In this document: piece by piece, positions 30,364 through 44,800 of the stretch
Numbering within the stretch: the stretch's first letter is position 1
Layout of the letters: every line of letters starts with the position of its first letter
DNA from: Symbiodinium sp. CCMP2592
Taxonomy: Eukaryota > Sar > Dinophyceae > Suessiales > Symbiodiniaceae
Assembly: GCA_905221615.1 (NCBI GenBank)
Contig: CAJNDT010004557.1
Location: forward strand, 746,001 to 810,000
DNA: 64,000 nucleotides
Direction: 5' to 3'
Program-made: the position numbers and the translations under genes
The notes under the pieces: generated by a model
Seen by the model: only the letters and a program-made list of their open reading frames with translations
Told to the model about the DNA's origin: nothing
Databases searched by the model: none

Positions 30364-30666
30364 TCTGCTACTGGGACCCAAGTACCGAAACTTCTTCCGT
30401 GTGTGTATGCATATACATATATACACACACATGTGACATACATGTCGGTGTGTGTGTGTGTATATAGAATATATATCAAATATAGTTATCCTGTGATAGT
30501 GGATCATACCATATATATATATATATAATATAGAGAGAGAACATGCATCGTTTACATGGTGTAACATGCATATATATATATATATATGTATGTACAAAAG
30601 TCTTACATCGTGTAGCATTATATAGTTTGCAAATATTGTTACTGTACATACATATATATATCTATA

Positions 30667-30705
<39 letters not shown>

Positions 30706-30737
30706 TTGTATGCATGCCTGCATACATATGTGTTTGT

Positions 30738-30785
<48 letters not shown>
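30330..30785. repeat. Cluster of (TA)n and CATA microsatellites
   Basis: Several (TA)10-20 runs separated by CATG/CATA words; long frames reading Tyr-Ile repeats are artefacts. Confidence 0.9.
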
Positions 30786-30786
<1 letters not shown>

Positions 30787-31225
30787 ATACACACACATGC
30801 ATATGTGATATACATGTGTATGGAGGTGTGGTGAGGGTGTGCTGGGTGTTGGGGGGGCGGGGTTGGGGGGTGTGCTTGGTGGGCTGGTGGTGGGCTGGGG
30901 TTCTGGTGGCATTGGGCGTTTAGCTGGCTTTGCTCCATGGGTGGGGGTGGGGAGGGTGTGGTGGGAGGCTGGGGTTGTGGTGTCCGGCCACGCATCCGTC
31001 TTCAGCTGGCATCCAGGCGGGGGGGGTGGGGGGGTCTAGGGGGGTTTGGTCTGGGCTGTGTGCTGAATATGGGCCTGGAATTGTCGGGATGTGGGGTGTG
31101 GTGGCCTGGGGTGTGGTGGCTTTGGAGCCGAATAGGAGAGAAGGGCAGCAGGGGGAGGCTACCTTTTGGTTTTCGTTGGGGAACAAATTTTTTTCAAAGC
31201 TTTTTTCAGCATTTTTTCTTCCAAA

Positions 31226-31452
31226 GTCACCTTTGCCTTGCAAATGCGTTCGGACCCGTTGGAAGCGTTGGAGCATTTCTGCGACCCGTTGGAAGCGTTG
31301 GCGAAATGCGTTAAATGCATCAAATGCATACTCGTTGGAAGCGTTAAAAGCGTATGCGTTCAGAATGCGTTCAAAAAGCGTTCAAAATGCGTTCGGTATG
31401 CGTTCGGATGCGTTCGCCAAATGCGTTAAAAAAGCGTGGAATGCGTTCTCCC
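31226..31452 (+). repeat. GCGTT-centred variable repeat
   Basis: About 20 occurrences of GCGTT spaced 8-14 bp (GAAGCGTTGG, AATGCGTTCA, GGATGCGTTCG), including two copies of GACCCGTTGGAAGCGTTGG. Confidence 0.8.
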
Positions 31453-31629
31453 CATGATCCCAGTTTGGGCCCAGTTTTGAGGGCATTTCGGGCCAACTTG
31501 GGCTGCCCCAGTCAATCTAGTTCAGTTTTCCTAGGCAGCCAGACACAAACCTCTGCTGTTCCGGGGCGGGGCTGGGACTGCTGTGTCCATTATGAGCAAA
31601 TATTGCCGCTGGTGAGCATTCTAAATACA

Positions 31630-31635
31630 GACACA

Positions 31636-31708
<73 letters not shown>

Positions 31709-31985
31709 CCATATTTATATCACACACACACATATATATACATACACACACAGTTTATCATATATGGTATATATATATATATAATACACACATATACACA
31801 TACATACATATAATATATATATATATACACATGTAAAACATATATGTATATATACACATATATATATATATATATATATTATATTATAGTATAGTATATT
31901 ATATTATTATATTATATTATATTATATTATATTATTTATTATCTTATCTTATCTTATCTTATCTTATATTATATTATTTATATAT
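31630..31985. repeat. (CA)n, (TA)n and (ATATT/ATCTT)n composite
   Basis: (CA)27 from 31631, TA runs, then pentanucleotide ATATT and ATCTT repeats from about 31870. Confidence 0.9.
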
Positions 31986-32536
31986 TAAAGCCCATCGATC
32001 CCTAGACCCGACATGGACCGGTGCTTGGGTCCACGAGCTACAGCAAAACCTTGCAGACCCTCAAGGCCCGAAACCTTAAGCCCCAAGGCCCTAAACCCCT
32101 AGCTCCGAAAAGAACACACAAAACAGACTGTGTTGTGCTCCGTGGTTATCCAGAACAACCTCACAAACCTTGAACCCTCTAAAGGTTTTATAAATCATAT
32201 AGGTCCCAAAAGAACCCACGCCTTCTCAAACCCGAACCCCTTAAATAAATCTTGACCCCCCCCGAACCCTAAACCCTATAAGGACCTCAAAGAACCGAAG
32301 CCCTGGCACAACACAGTGTGTGTCGAGCTTTGTGCTCGGTGCTAAAGAGAGAATTGCAGTGCTGCTCAAAAAGGTATCCAATATTGTGCCTCACTGAGAC
32401 CTCGCTTGCACTGTGGCACGATCACTGCTGCACCGAAAGTTTCGCCATGCCTTGTGTGTGTGTATGTGTGTGTGCAACCCAAGCTTTTCTTTAACACCCC
32501 TGCATTTTGCATCTGGGGTGCTTCGATAGCCTGCAC

Positions 32537-36913
<4,377 letters not shown>

Positions 36914-37718
36914 AGCTGTGTCCTTTCGACTTCTGTACAGCTGTTAAAGTGTTGAAGCTTGCCGGCTGGTGTGGTGTGTGAATCCACATGCTGCATTGCT
37001 ACATGCAAATCCAGTGCAAAGCCCGTTAATTCCGCAGGATCCATAGGATGCCGTTCGCTGTGTGACAACACAGAACCCTGGGACGCAGGACAAAAACCCG
37101 AGATGTATGCTGGCCTGCTATCGAACACCCGATGCATACACTATAACAGCAAACCCTTTCAAATGCCAGGTCCTTCCGATGCTGCCCAGCGACTGGCATG
37201 GAGCTATGCCAATGGGGTGGCTCGCATCCATGGGGGAACCATCTATCGAAGAGGGAATTCATTGACGAGTTCTTGTTATAGGTTGAGGTATGGGTTTGTA
37301 TATGGTAATTCTTCTCGAGGGTGAAAGAGGAGCCTTAAGCCTAAGCCGTACATAGGTCCCTATGAGAGCCCTTTATAAACCGTCACGTCTGGGGTGCATT
37401 CCTGCTTCCGAGGCTCCGTGCACTGACATTATCCAGCAGGCTACTACAATCGTGCAGTATGACATGCGAGATCGAGAAGAACAACGGAATATGCAAGTGT
37501 GCCCTGTTCTTCTGCAGCTTTACGATGCACCCGAGTCGAAGTCAGTGCTTCAGCATGCAATGTAATGTTCATTGAGCCACTTATGCAGCCGACAGCATGC
37601 AGGCACTTCGTAGGTTTCAATATATACTTCCATAAAGTTACTCATATAGCAGTGTTTTGGGGTAGATCGAGGCTTTTGTAAACGGAGTTGGTGTTTCCGG
37701 TTATTCTTGGTTCCTGAG
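36914..37718 (+). other. Interval between two genes, possible 5' exons
   Basis: Coding-like pieces (for example LPSDWHGAMPMGWLASMGEP near 37175 and DMRDREEQRNMQ near 37460) probably belong to the following gene, but frames and splice sites could not be joined. Confidence 0.35.
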
Positions 37719-39687
37719 GAGAGTGTGGTGGCCCGGGTTTTTGCCAAAGCAGGTTTGCGACTGGATGTGAAGATATGTTATGCACATATTGGCCAACACC
37801 GCGAGCACCCATACATCCCTGTGTCATCTTGGATTCAGACTTTAGACAAAGCCGGCAGGCTAGGTAAACTGGTGAGCTGCTCACTGGACGACTTGCCCAA
37901 AATGCTTGAATCTTATTGGGACAACTTCAAGCAGCTCCACCCCACACATCAAATCTTCAATCTGCAAGTTCCCTTGAGCCGCTGTCTCCCAGTGCTTTTG
38001 CACGGGGATGAAGGAACCACTTACAAACGAGATGGGGCATTGGTACTATCATTTCAATCGCCACTGGGGAGAGGCACCTCCAAGAACAAAGTGGGCAATG
38101 TGGCCGGCGACAACAAACAGCTATTGAACTTCGTTGGGCATGCTTTTCAAAGCAGGTTTTTGATTGTGGCTGGTTTAAAGGAGGACTATCGAAACAATCC
38201 GGATATTTACAAGCAGTATTTGGAGTTGGCTACAGCCTCGTTGGATGATGCATGCCGACAAGGGGTCCAACTTCAATCAGGTCAAATGCTGCATCTCGTA
38301 CCTGTTGGCCTGAAAGGCGATTGGTCCTTTCTGGTTCCTTGTGCTCATGTTCGTTTTTTGTCTACTTTCGTGAGTATACATCCTCAAAAGAACGGGTTGT
38401 TTAGCTCATTGGACCCTGATTCAGGCTGCCAGTGCAGACATGAACCGATCGTACAAGAATGGGCCCAAGGCTCAAAAAGCCAGCAAGCCTTGTACAGGCA
38501 TTTGCCATCTTTGTCTGGCCGGAAGGCCAGAAAACGACTTCGAAGATCTGTGCCCCATCATGTTCAGATTTTATTGGGTTGATCTCCCTCCCAACCTCGC
38601 ATAAAGCTTGGCAGCTACTTTCTGGATGTGTCTCTGTTCCTTAAGCCGAGGTCTACAACTCCAAGATTTGCAACTACTTTTGGGGCTGAGTTGCCATGGG
38701 ACGAGGAGCCCTGCTTCACCAGAGTTTTGCTCCACGAGCCGGATCGCAAGGAAACTTTCTACAAAGTTGATGTATTTCACACTGTCAGCATCGGCATTGG
38801 CAAAACCTACGCAGCCAGCTGCTTGGCTCACCTGCAAGAGTTTTGCCCTGGGACTTCGGTTGACTTGAGGCTGGAGGAGCTTTCGGCACATTATCTCGAG
38901 TTTTGCAAAGATCCTGGGCTCCATAAATATGTTTCGCTTTGTTGATGTTGCCCATGGACAAGCTTTTTCGGTCAATAGATATATGATCGAAACACACACA
39001 AATCAGGAGAACAGAATCACCAATTTCGTTCAGCGATTGACGAGGGACACCTTGGCATGGAAAAGTGCCACCGTGGAGGCTTCTGGAGGCTGGAATAAGG
39101 GTGCCCTGACAACAAGCCTTTGCCTCTTCATCCAGCATATAAGCACTCTCTGGAACCTGGCAAATCATGCCGACGAAATGAGCCGTCTTATTGTCTCTTG
39201 GCAAGATTTCCTTTTTGGCTTTTATAAGGTTTCGGATCGTGTGTGCAACTTTTCCTAACTTAAGTCGCATGAGCAGAAGGCATCGTCGAGTCGTGCACTC
39301 AATGATTGGATGCGAATGCTACATTCTGGGGGAGCTTGGCTGTCGAGACAGGATGCTAATCGCATCAACCTGGCTGGACGCCATTTCCTTGATTGTTATG
39401 GCCGTTTAGCACGTATTTGTCATTCGAGATCCGAGCTCAAGTTCGCCTTGGTGCCGAAAGTACATATGTACTGGCACCTTGTTCACAACATGATCGATCA
39501 AACAACCAAGCATGGCTTCTGCGAGAATCCTTTGAGCGAAAGCTGCAGCATCGATGAAGATTTTATTGGCAAATTTTGCCAGTTGACACGTTCCGTGAGC
39601 CCCAGACTGCGAATACAGAGGGCTCTCGAGCGATATCTCTGTCATGTGCAGTTGTTGTGGCAGCGAGAAGCAGTGGCCACGCCTTGA
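37719..39687 (+). CDS. Multi-exon gene, expanded dinoflagellate family of unknown function (3' part)
   Basis: Five exons with matching phases: 37719-38333, 38425-38549, 38651-38930, 39007-39192, 39265-39687; introns 72-101 bp, all GT-AG. Landmarks in order: [26 protein letters not shown] joined to a Cys-rich [58 protein letters not shown]; and a C-terminal part with [16 protein letters not shown] and [17 protein letters not shown] recall this series from many Symbiodiniaceae predicted proteins; none is characterised to my knowledge. The His-rich and DEDF segments and the high copy number could fit a transposase-derived gene, but that is speculation. The 5' end is missing or lies upstream in 36914-37718. 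Confidence 0.65.
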
Positions 39688-39946
39688 AAAATCGAGTTCC
39701 GAACTGCGGTCCCTTCTCCCGACACCTCAACCCAAAACCAGAGCATAACCCCATGAACAGTATACTGTTGAGCCACCCACATGTGTTGAACACCGATTCC
39801 AGCAAATCAAAGAGCCGAGTCAAGAATATGCGTTCAACCCGTTCGTGGGTCAATTTTAAGCGTGGGCAACATAATTATACGTTCGGTGCTGATGGTTCCT
39901 ACACCTTTTCCAGATTGCACACTAATTGTTGGCACACAGGCTTAGC

Positions 39947-39949
<3 letters not shown>

Positions 39950-39986
<37 letters not shown>

Positions 39987-40028
39987 AGAAACACACAAAC
40001 ACGTGTACATGTACATATTGTATGTGTG

Positions 40029-40063
<35 letters not shown>

Positions 40064-40116
40064 GTATGTAAAGATGTGTTTATATGTATGTATGTATGTA
40101 TGTATACATACATACA

Positions 40117-40163
<47 letters not shown>
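39950..40163. repeat. CATA/TA/TG microsatellite, target of the retroelement
   Basis: Alternating TATA, CATA and GTAT runs directly before the 5' end of the retrotransposon. Confidence 0.9.
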
Positions 40164-40168
<5 letters not shown>

Positions 40169-40175
40169 ACATACA
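40164..40175 (+). repeat. 5' target-site duplication
   Basis: ATATCACATACA; identical to 48860-48871. Confidence 0.7.
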
Positions 40176-40420
40176 GGGTCTCGGATCGAAACCACTGGAA
40201 AGACAGTGGTTATAGCCGGCGTACCCCAAGTGCCGATACGGTAGGCACGACCGCGTAGTGCCATACGGCGAAATCTCCGCCCTGGCACCGACGAGAAAGG
40301 CTGCGCAGATCAAAGGCACGTGCTGCCATCAAAGCTGCGCGCCAACGAGGTCTTCCTGGCCCGAAAAGAGCAGTACAGCTGCTCGCCAGGCACCACAGCC
40401 AACCTTGCTACCGTGAGTCC
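40176..40420 (+). promoter_or_regulatory. Retroelement 5' leader
   Basis: Starts GGGTCTCGGATCG. Contains a small hairpin ACCACTGGAAAGACAGTGGT (40189-40208) and ends at the ORF1 ATG. An internal promoter is expected for this class but cannot be identified. Confidence 0.5.
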
Positions 40421-41545
40421 ATGGGACGTGGTGGCAAAGCGAAATGGGCTGGATGGACAGACGAAGATTCCTCCTGGTCCTCATCTTCATATGGGTATCG
40501 CAATCCCAAGAGTGCGGGCAAGGGCAAGAAGTACAAGGAGCAGTGGCCGGAGACGGACAATGCCCAGCCACGCGGGGGAGCGTTCCCATCCTTCGAAGAG
40601 ATGCAACCCTCTACGGCACCTCGAATGACTCCGACATCACGAGAAGAGCCAGAGGAAATGCTGGAGCTACCCGAAACCGGCCATTACCTCAACGGGGTCC
40701 AGCGAGGACTCAACGGAGTGAGAAAGGCGGTTACCCGAGCTCGCAAAGTGGAGGCAGAAGCGAAGCAACTCGATTTGAAGTGGGACCTCTTCAAGCAGAG
40801 CCTCCAGGATGCATACATGGCCGAACGCAAGAAGTTCAAGGAGAAGAAGCAAAAGCTTGCGGAGACGATGGAGGACCTGATGAATGCCAAAGAGCAGGCC
40901 CTGATCGAGCTCAAGGAGATCATGACCAAGGGCAAGAAGGTGGCCAAGCCCAAGGAGACCCCCGACTCCGAGGCCCTGGAGGAACTACGACAACTCCTAA
41001 TGGAACCTGGACAAGACAAAGAGGAGGACTTTGCCCAGATACTCATGGAAGCCTGCCAAGGCGAGGAGATGACGAAGGAGACGGCAAGGTCCAACATTCT
41101 TGCCATCCTCCAGGAGCACAGCCGCAGGAAAGAGGGCCCTACTACTCCCGAGAGACGCCCTGGAAACCCGGCCCCGCGGACACCACCGGCACCCTCTTAT
41201 GCCCCGAGCAGAATGTCCATGGACCTGGGCGAGACTGGAACCGGCGAGAACAACCAAGCTCATCGCGACCCTTACATGTCTTCGCCATCGAATACAGGTC
41301 TACTTCCATCCACCTCGCCGCGGGAGCTCCGTTCCAGATCGAGATCCTCAACCCGTACGCCCATCAAGTTTGTGGGGAGGAAGCCGACGCTGGGCAGTAC
41401 CCCAGGAACCTCGCTTTCCCGCAAACTTTCCGAACGGAGGGCAGCCGCCATGGAGGATATCCAGGAGATCGGCGACGGGGACACGGACGAGGACATCAAC
41501 ATTGCCGAGCTCGAGCGCGGGACCCGGGCGGAGAACACCAAGTAG
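40421..41545 (+). CDS. Retrotransposon ORF1, coiled-coil protein
   Basis: 374 residues from the ATG at 40421. Order: Gly/Ser/Lys-rich start; a long helical coiled-coil-like region (about 95-190) rich in Lys, Glu, Leu (KKFKEKKQKLAETMEDLMNA); an acidic helical part; then a Pro/Ser/Arg-rich tail (SRSRSSTRTP) and an acidic end. No CCHC knuckle or RRM is visible. By position and composition it corresponds to the RNA-binding, particle-forming ORF1 of LINE elements; the role is inferred. The frame used by ORF2 is also open across almost all of this ORF, but its reading there looks like a shadow. Confidence 0.7.
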   Translation: MGRGGKAKWAGWTDEDSSWSSSSYGYRNPKSAGKGKKYKEQWPETDNAQPRGGAFPSFEEMQPSTAPRMTPTSREEPEEMLELPETGHYLNGVQRGLNGVRKAVTRARKVEAEAKQLDLKWDLFKQSLQDAYMAERKKFKEKKQKLAETMEDLMNAKEQALIELKEIMTKGKKVAKPKETPDSEALEELRQLLMEPGQDKEEDFAQILMEACQGEEMTKETARSNILAILQEHSRRKEGPTTPERRPGNPAPRTPPAPSYAPSRMSMDLGETGTGENNQAHRDPYMSSPSNTGLLPSTSPRELRSRSRSSTRTPIKFVGRKPTLGSTPGTSLSRKLSERRAAAMEDIQEIGDGDTDEDINIAELERGTRAENTK

Positions 41546-41862
41546 TGTGGACTACTGGTGCAGTGACAGCGAATTATGAACAGGTTGGCGGGCTTTTTCG
41601 GTTTGTCTTGCCTTCACCTGTGACGAAGCTGCACCCTTTTGATGACGAGGCCTGTGTTGACACCCAATCTCGGTCACCCAGGCAAGATTTTGTTGTTACA
41701 ACTGGGCTTCTTCGGTGTGTCCCAGACAAATTCGATTGGAGGCACGGCCCTTCGGGAGGCCACGACCTCGTTGATTCTACATTGGCCCCTGGTTTCGAGT
41801 GGAGCCTCAGCGACTGCTGGAAATGGCTGCCAATTTGGCAGAAGGCCAGCGGCGACTACGAC

Positions 41863-44800
41863 ATGAATGCAGGCTGCCTCTGTAGCCCTACTCTTGGGCT
41901 TCCAGAATGCAGCCCCTCTCAGCAGCGACTTGAGTGGACAGCACCCCTGCTGCTGCTTCTGTCACTCTTCGGCCCTCTTCTTTGTGGATGGCATGGCGGC
42001 TTTCAGCTTATTTCAGGCTGTGCCTTGCTGGCACTCCTACTGCTCCCTGTGGGTTGCAGTTTGTCTCGTGGGCGCCGAACCAGGCGAGTGACTATGGCCA
42101 TGAACGTGAGAGTTGTCCTTGCATTTAGCATCCTCAGTGTTGTATCTGCAGGCCCGTCTCATGCTTCCCCAAGCTCGACCCCACGACATACAGCATGGCG
42201 AGATGATGTTCAACCACTTGTACCGCGACAAACTGATCTGGAGCTGTGGGCTTCTGGCCAGCTTACAGCACGCGAACAGCTACTACAGGCTGCTGATCGG
42301 TGGATTGCTGGCAACCCACTCCTTCACTCAGAAGGAGAACTAGCACCACCAAACCTACTTGTGCCAGCGGAACCAGAGGACCTAGGACCTGCCCCGCTTG
42401 ACGACAACGAGCGGCGAGCAGTCCACATTTCAGTTTGGGTGGCTTCGCCCTTCTATGAGGTCGAGGTCCTTGACATTGGAGTCCCCTTCCCAATGTCACA
42501 GCAGAGTTTCTGCGACGCGGTACGCGGGACTGCACAAGCCATGCCAGATTGGGCCGAGACGGTGATCCCAACGGTGCCACAGGTTGGCCCCTATTATGGA
42601 AGCTGTGTGATGGTGCCCTCCTGGATACCAGCCGCCGGGCGCTTTGTCCTGATTATGGACAATCGGGCCATTGGTGGCGAGACCTTTCCCTTCTACCATG
42701 AAGGCCCTCTCAACAAGGAAACGCTCAGGAAGCAAGTACCTGCGGACGACGAGTATGAGGTCGATTTCTATCTGTTCGGCCGACGACACCCGTTACAAGA
42801 CGGTGGCCAAGAAGCAGTTCAAGGAGGACTGATCAAAGCTGTTTACAAGGACCTACCATGTGATTGGGAACCACCCCTGCAGCCTCGACTCGAAGATCCG
42901 CGATGGTGGTGCCCTCGTGCCGGAGTACCCCAAGGCAACAGAGCGACCCATGTGGTATATCAAAGCCCTGAGGACCAGCTGGTCTACCAAGACCTACCAG
43001 GGGCAGCCGACAACCGGGTTGAGCTGGCAGAGCAACTGATGGGTTATCCTGCTGGCCAATGTTGGATACGGACCCCTGACAGCCCACTGGAGTCCCTGTG
43101 TCATGCTGGGCGAAGCATCCACATGCAAGTTGCTGTCAACCCGGGACCCCGATCCACCAAGGAGGACGACCCCAATGTCACAGTTGTCTTCCTTGATCTG
43201 AGGGGTTTGGGGCACTTTCCCCAGTGGGTCCACCTACCGGGACCGTTTTTCAACACTGTTGAGTACCTCGAGGGCATCCAAGCACCGACAATTGAGGGCT
43301 GGACCGTACTCATTGAAGGAGGCGAACGGACAAGTGATCCGACAGTTCTCAAGGTCAATGATGGCGAGACGCTAAACTTCTTCATGAAGGAGACTGGCGA
43401 GCTTACGCCTTCGGCGGCTTCGTGTTCTATTGATGAAGGAGGTGGTGCGGGTTCCAGCGATGACTCCATGGGGCGCCCACCGGAGTCCAGTGACGAGTCC
43501 ACCGCCTCGCCGCCTGCCCCAGACAGACCGAATGGACCCCCTCCTCCACGGCCAGTAAACCGCAGCAGATCACCGAGAAGACATGGAGATGATTCGAGTG
43601 ATCTGACCCTCTGTCTTGCAGACGTGGTCCCACAACCCACCTTCGACCTGACCCGCACTGTCTTACCATGGCCGCATTCCTTCCAGGACTTGTGGCCCCT
43701 CTTCTGCCCGTGGAATCCTGACTGGATGCAGTGGAAGTTGGATGGCCTAAATTTGCACAGTGAGACCCAAGCTGCTCTCAAAACTACCGTGCATTGGGCG
43801 GACCTACTGCCAGACTTCATGCAGGGCAAAGGTGAACTACAGATTTTCACGGATGGATCTGCGCAGGAGAGTACTGGGCGTAGTGGATTTGCTGTTGTGA
43901 TCCTGCTCAAAGTCGGTGCCCTGGCAGCGATATTTGGCCTACTAGGCGGACAAGTTCTCGGAAACCTTGCGACGCCATGGGCTAGTGAAGAAGCCCCAGC
44001 CCTCCATGCTGAGCAGGTTGCACTGGCCACAGCGATGTTATGGCTACTACAGATGCGAGCGATCGTCCCGGTGATTGATGGAACTATTTTCGTTGACTGC
44101 CTCTCTGCTGGATTTGCCAGCACTGGGCAGTGGGCCACCATCAACCAACTTGGAGCACAGACTCGCGATCTCGAACTGCTGCTTCGAGAGATTGATGGAG
44201 TCTCTGTGCGGCTACAACACATACGCGGCCACTCAGGCCACGCCTGGAACGAACTTGCGGACAGTGTTGCTAAAGGAACAATGAAAAGACAATGCTGGTT
44301 CGCAGAACCCCCAGACAATGTGGTGCGGACCTTCCTCGCGTCTGACCTTTCCTGGGTTGGAGTTGAAGCATCAGCCCGCCGAACTGGAGCCTTGTGGATC
44401 GATGCTGGTGGACTATGTTGGGATGAGCAGCCGTATGCACAGTCCAACCTTGAGGCGCACGAGCTGATCCCCACATGCAACCCCACGCCCAGCTCCCCGG
44501 TCGCTGAGGACTTCTATGTCGAGGCCTGCTCCTTCAATGTTCAAGGCCTAGGCGGCAACCACCGTTACCTGGAGGAGCAGTTTGAACACTGTGACCTTGG
44601 GATCATTTTCCTGCAGGAAACCAAGCAGGCAGGCGGACAATGCACCAGCCAAAGATACCTCCGGCTGGCATCGGATGCCAATGTGCACTGGGGCACGGCG
44701 GTTTGGTTGCGGCGAAACCCGGGCTTCCTCACTATTGGTAACAAGGCTGTTGTCCCCAGAGAAGAGAATGTAAGCATCATCCACCAGGAACCCAGAATGC

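Noticed and set aside
30268-30912. Minus-strand frame of 214 codons with Tyr-Ile repeats
   Set aside because: Translation of TA and CATA microsatellites plus a G-rich stretch; no gene-like sequence.
40444-41545. N-terminal part of the very long ORF2 frame as a real protein
   Set aside because: ORF1 in the other frame has clear coiled-coil composition; the ORF2-frame reading here looks random.
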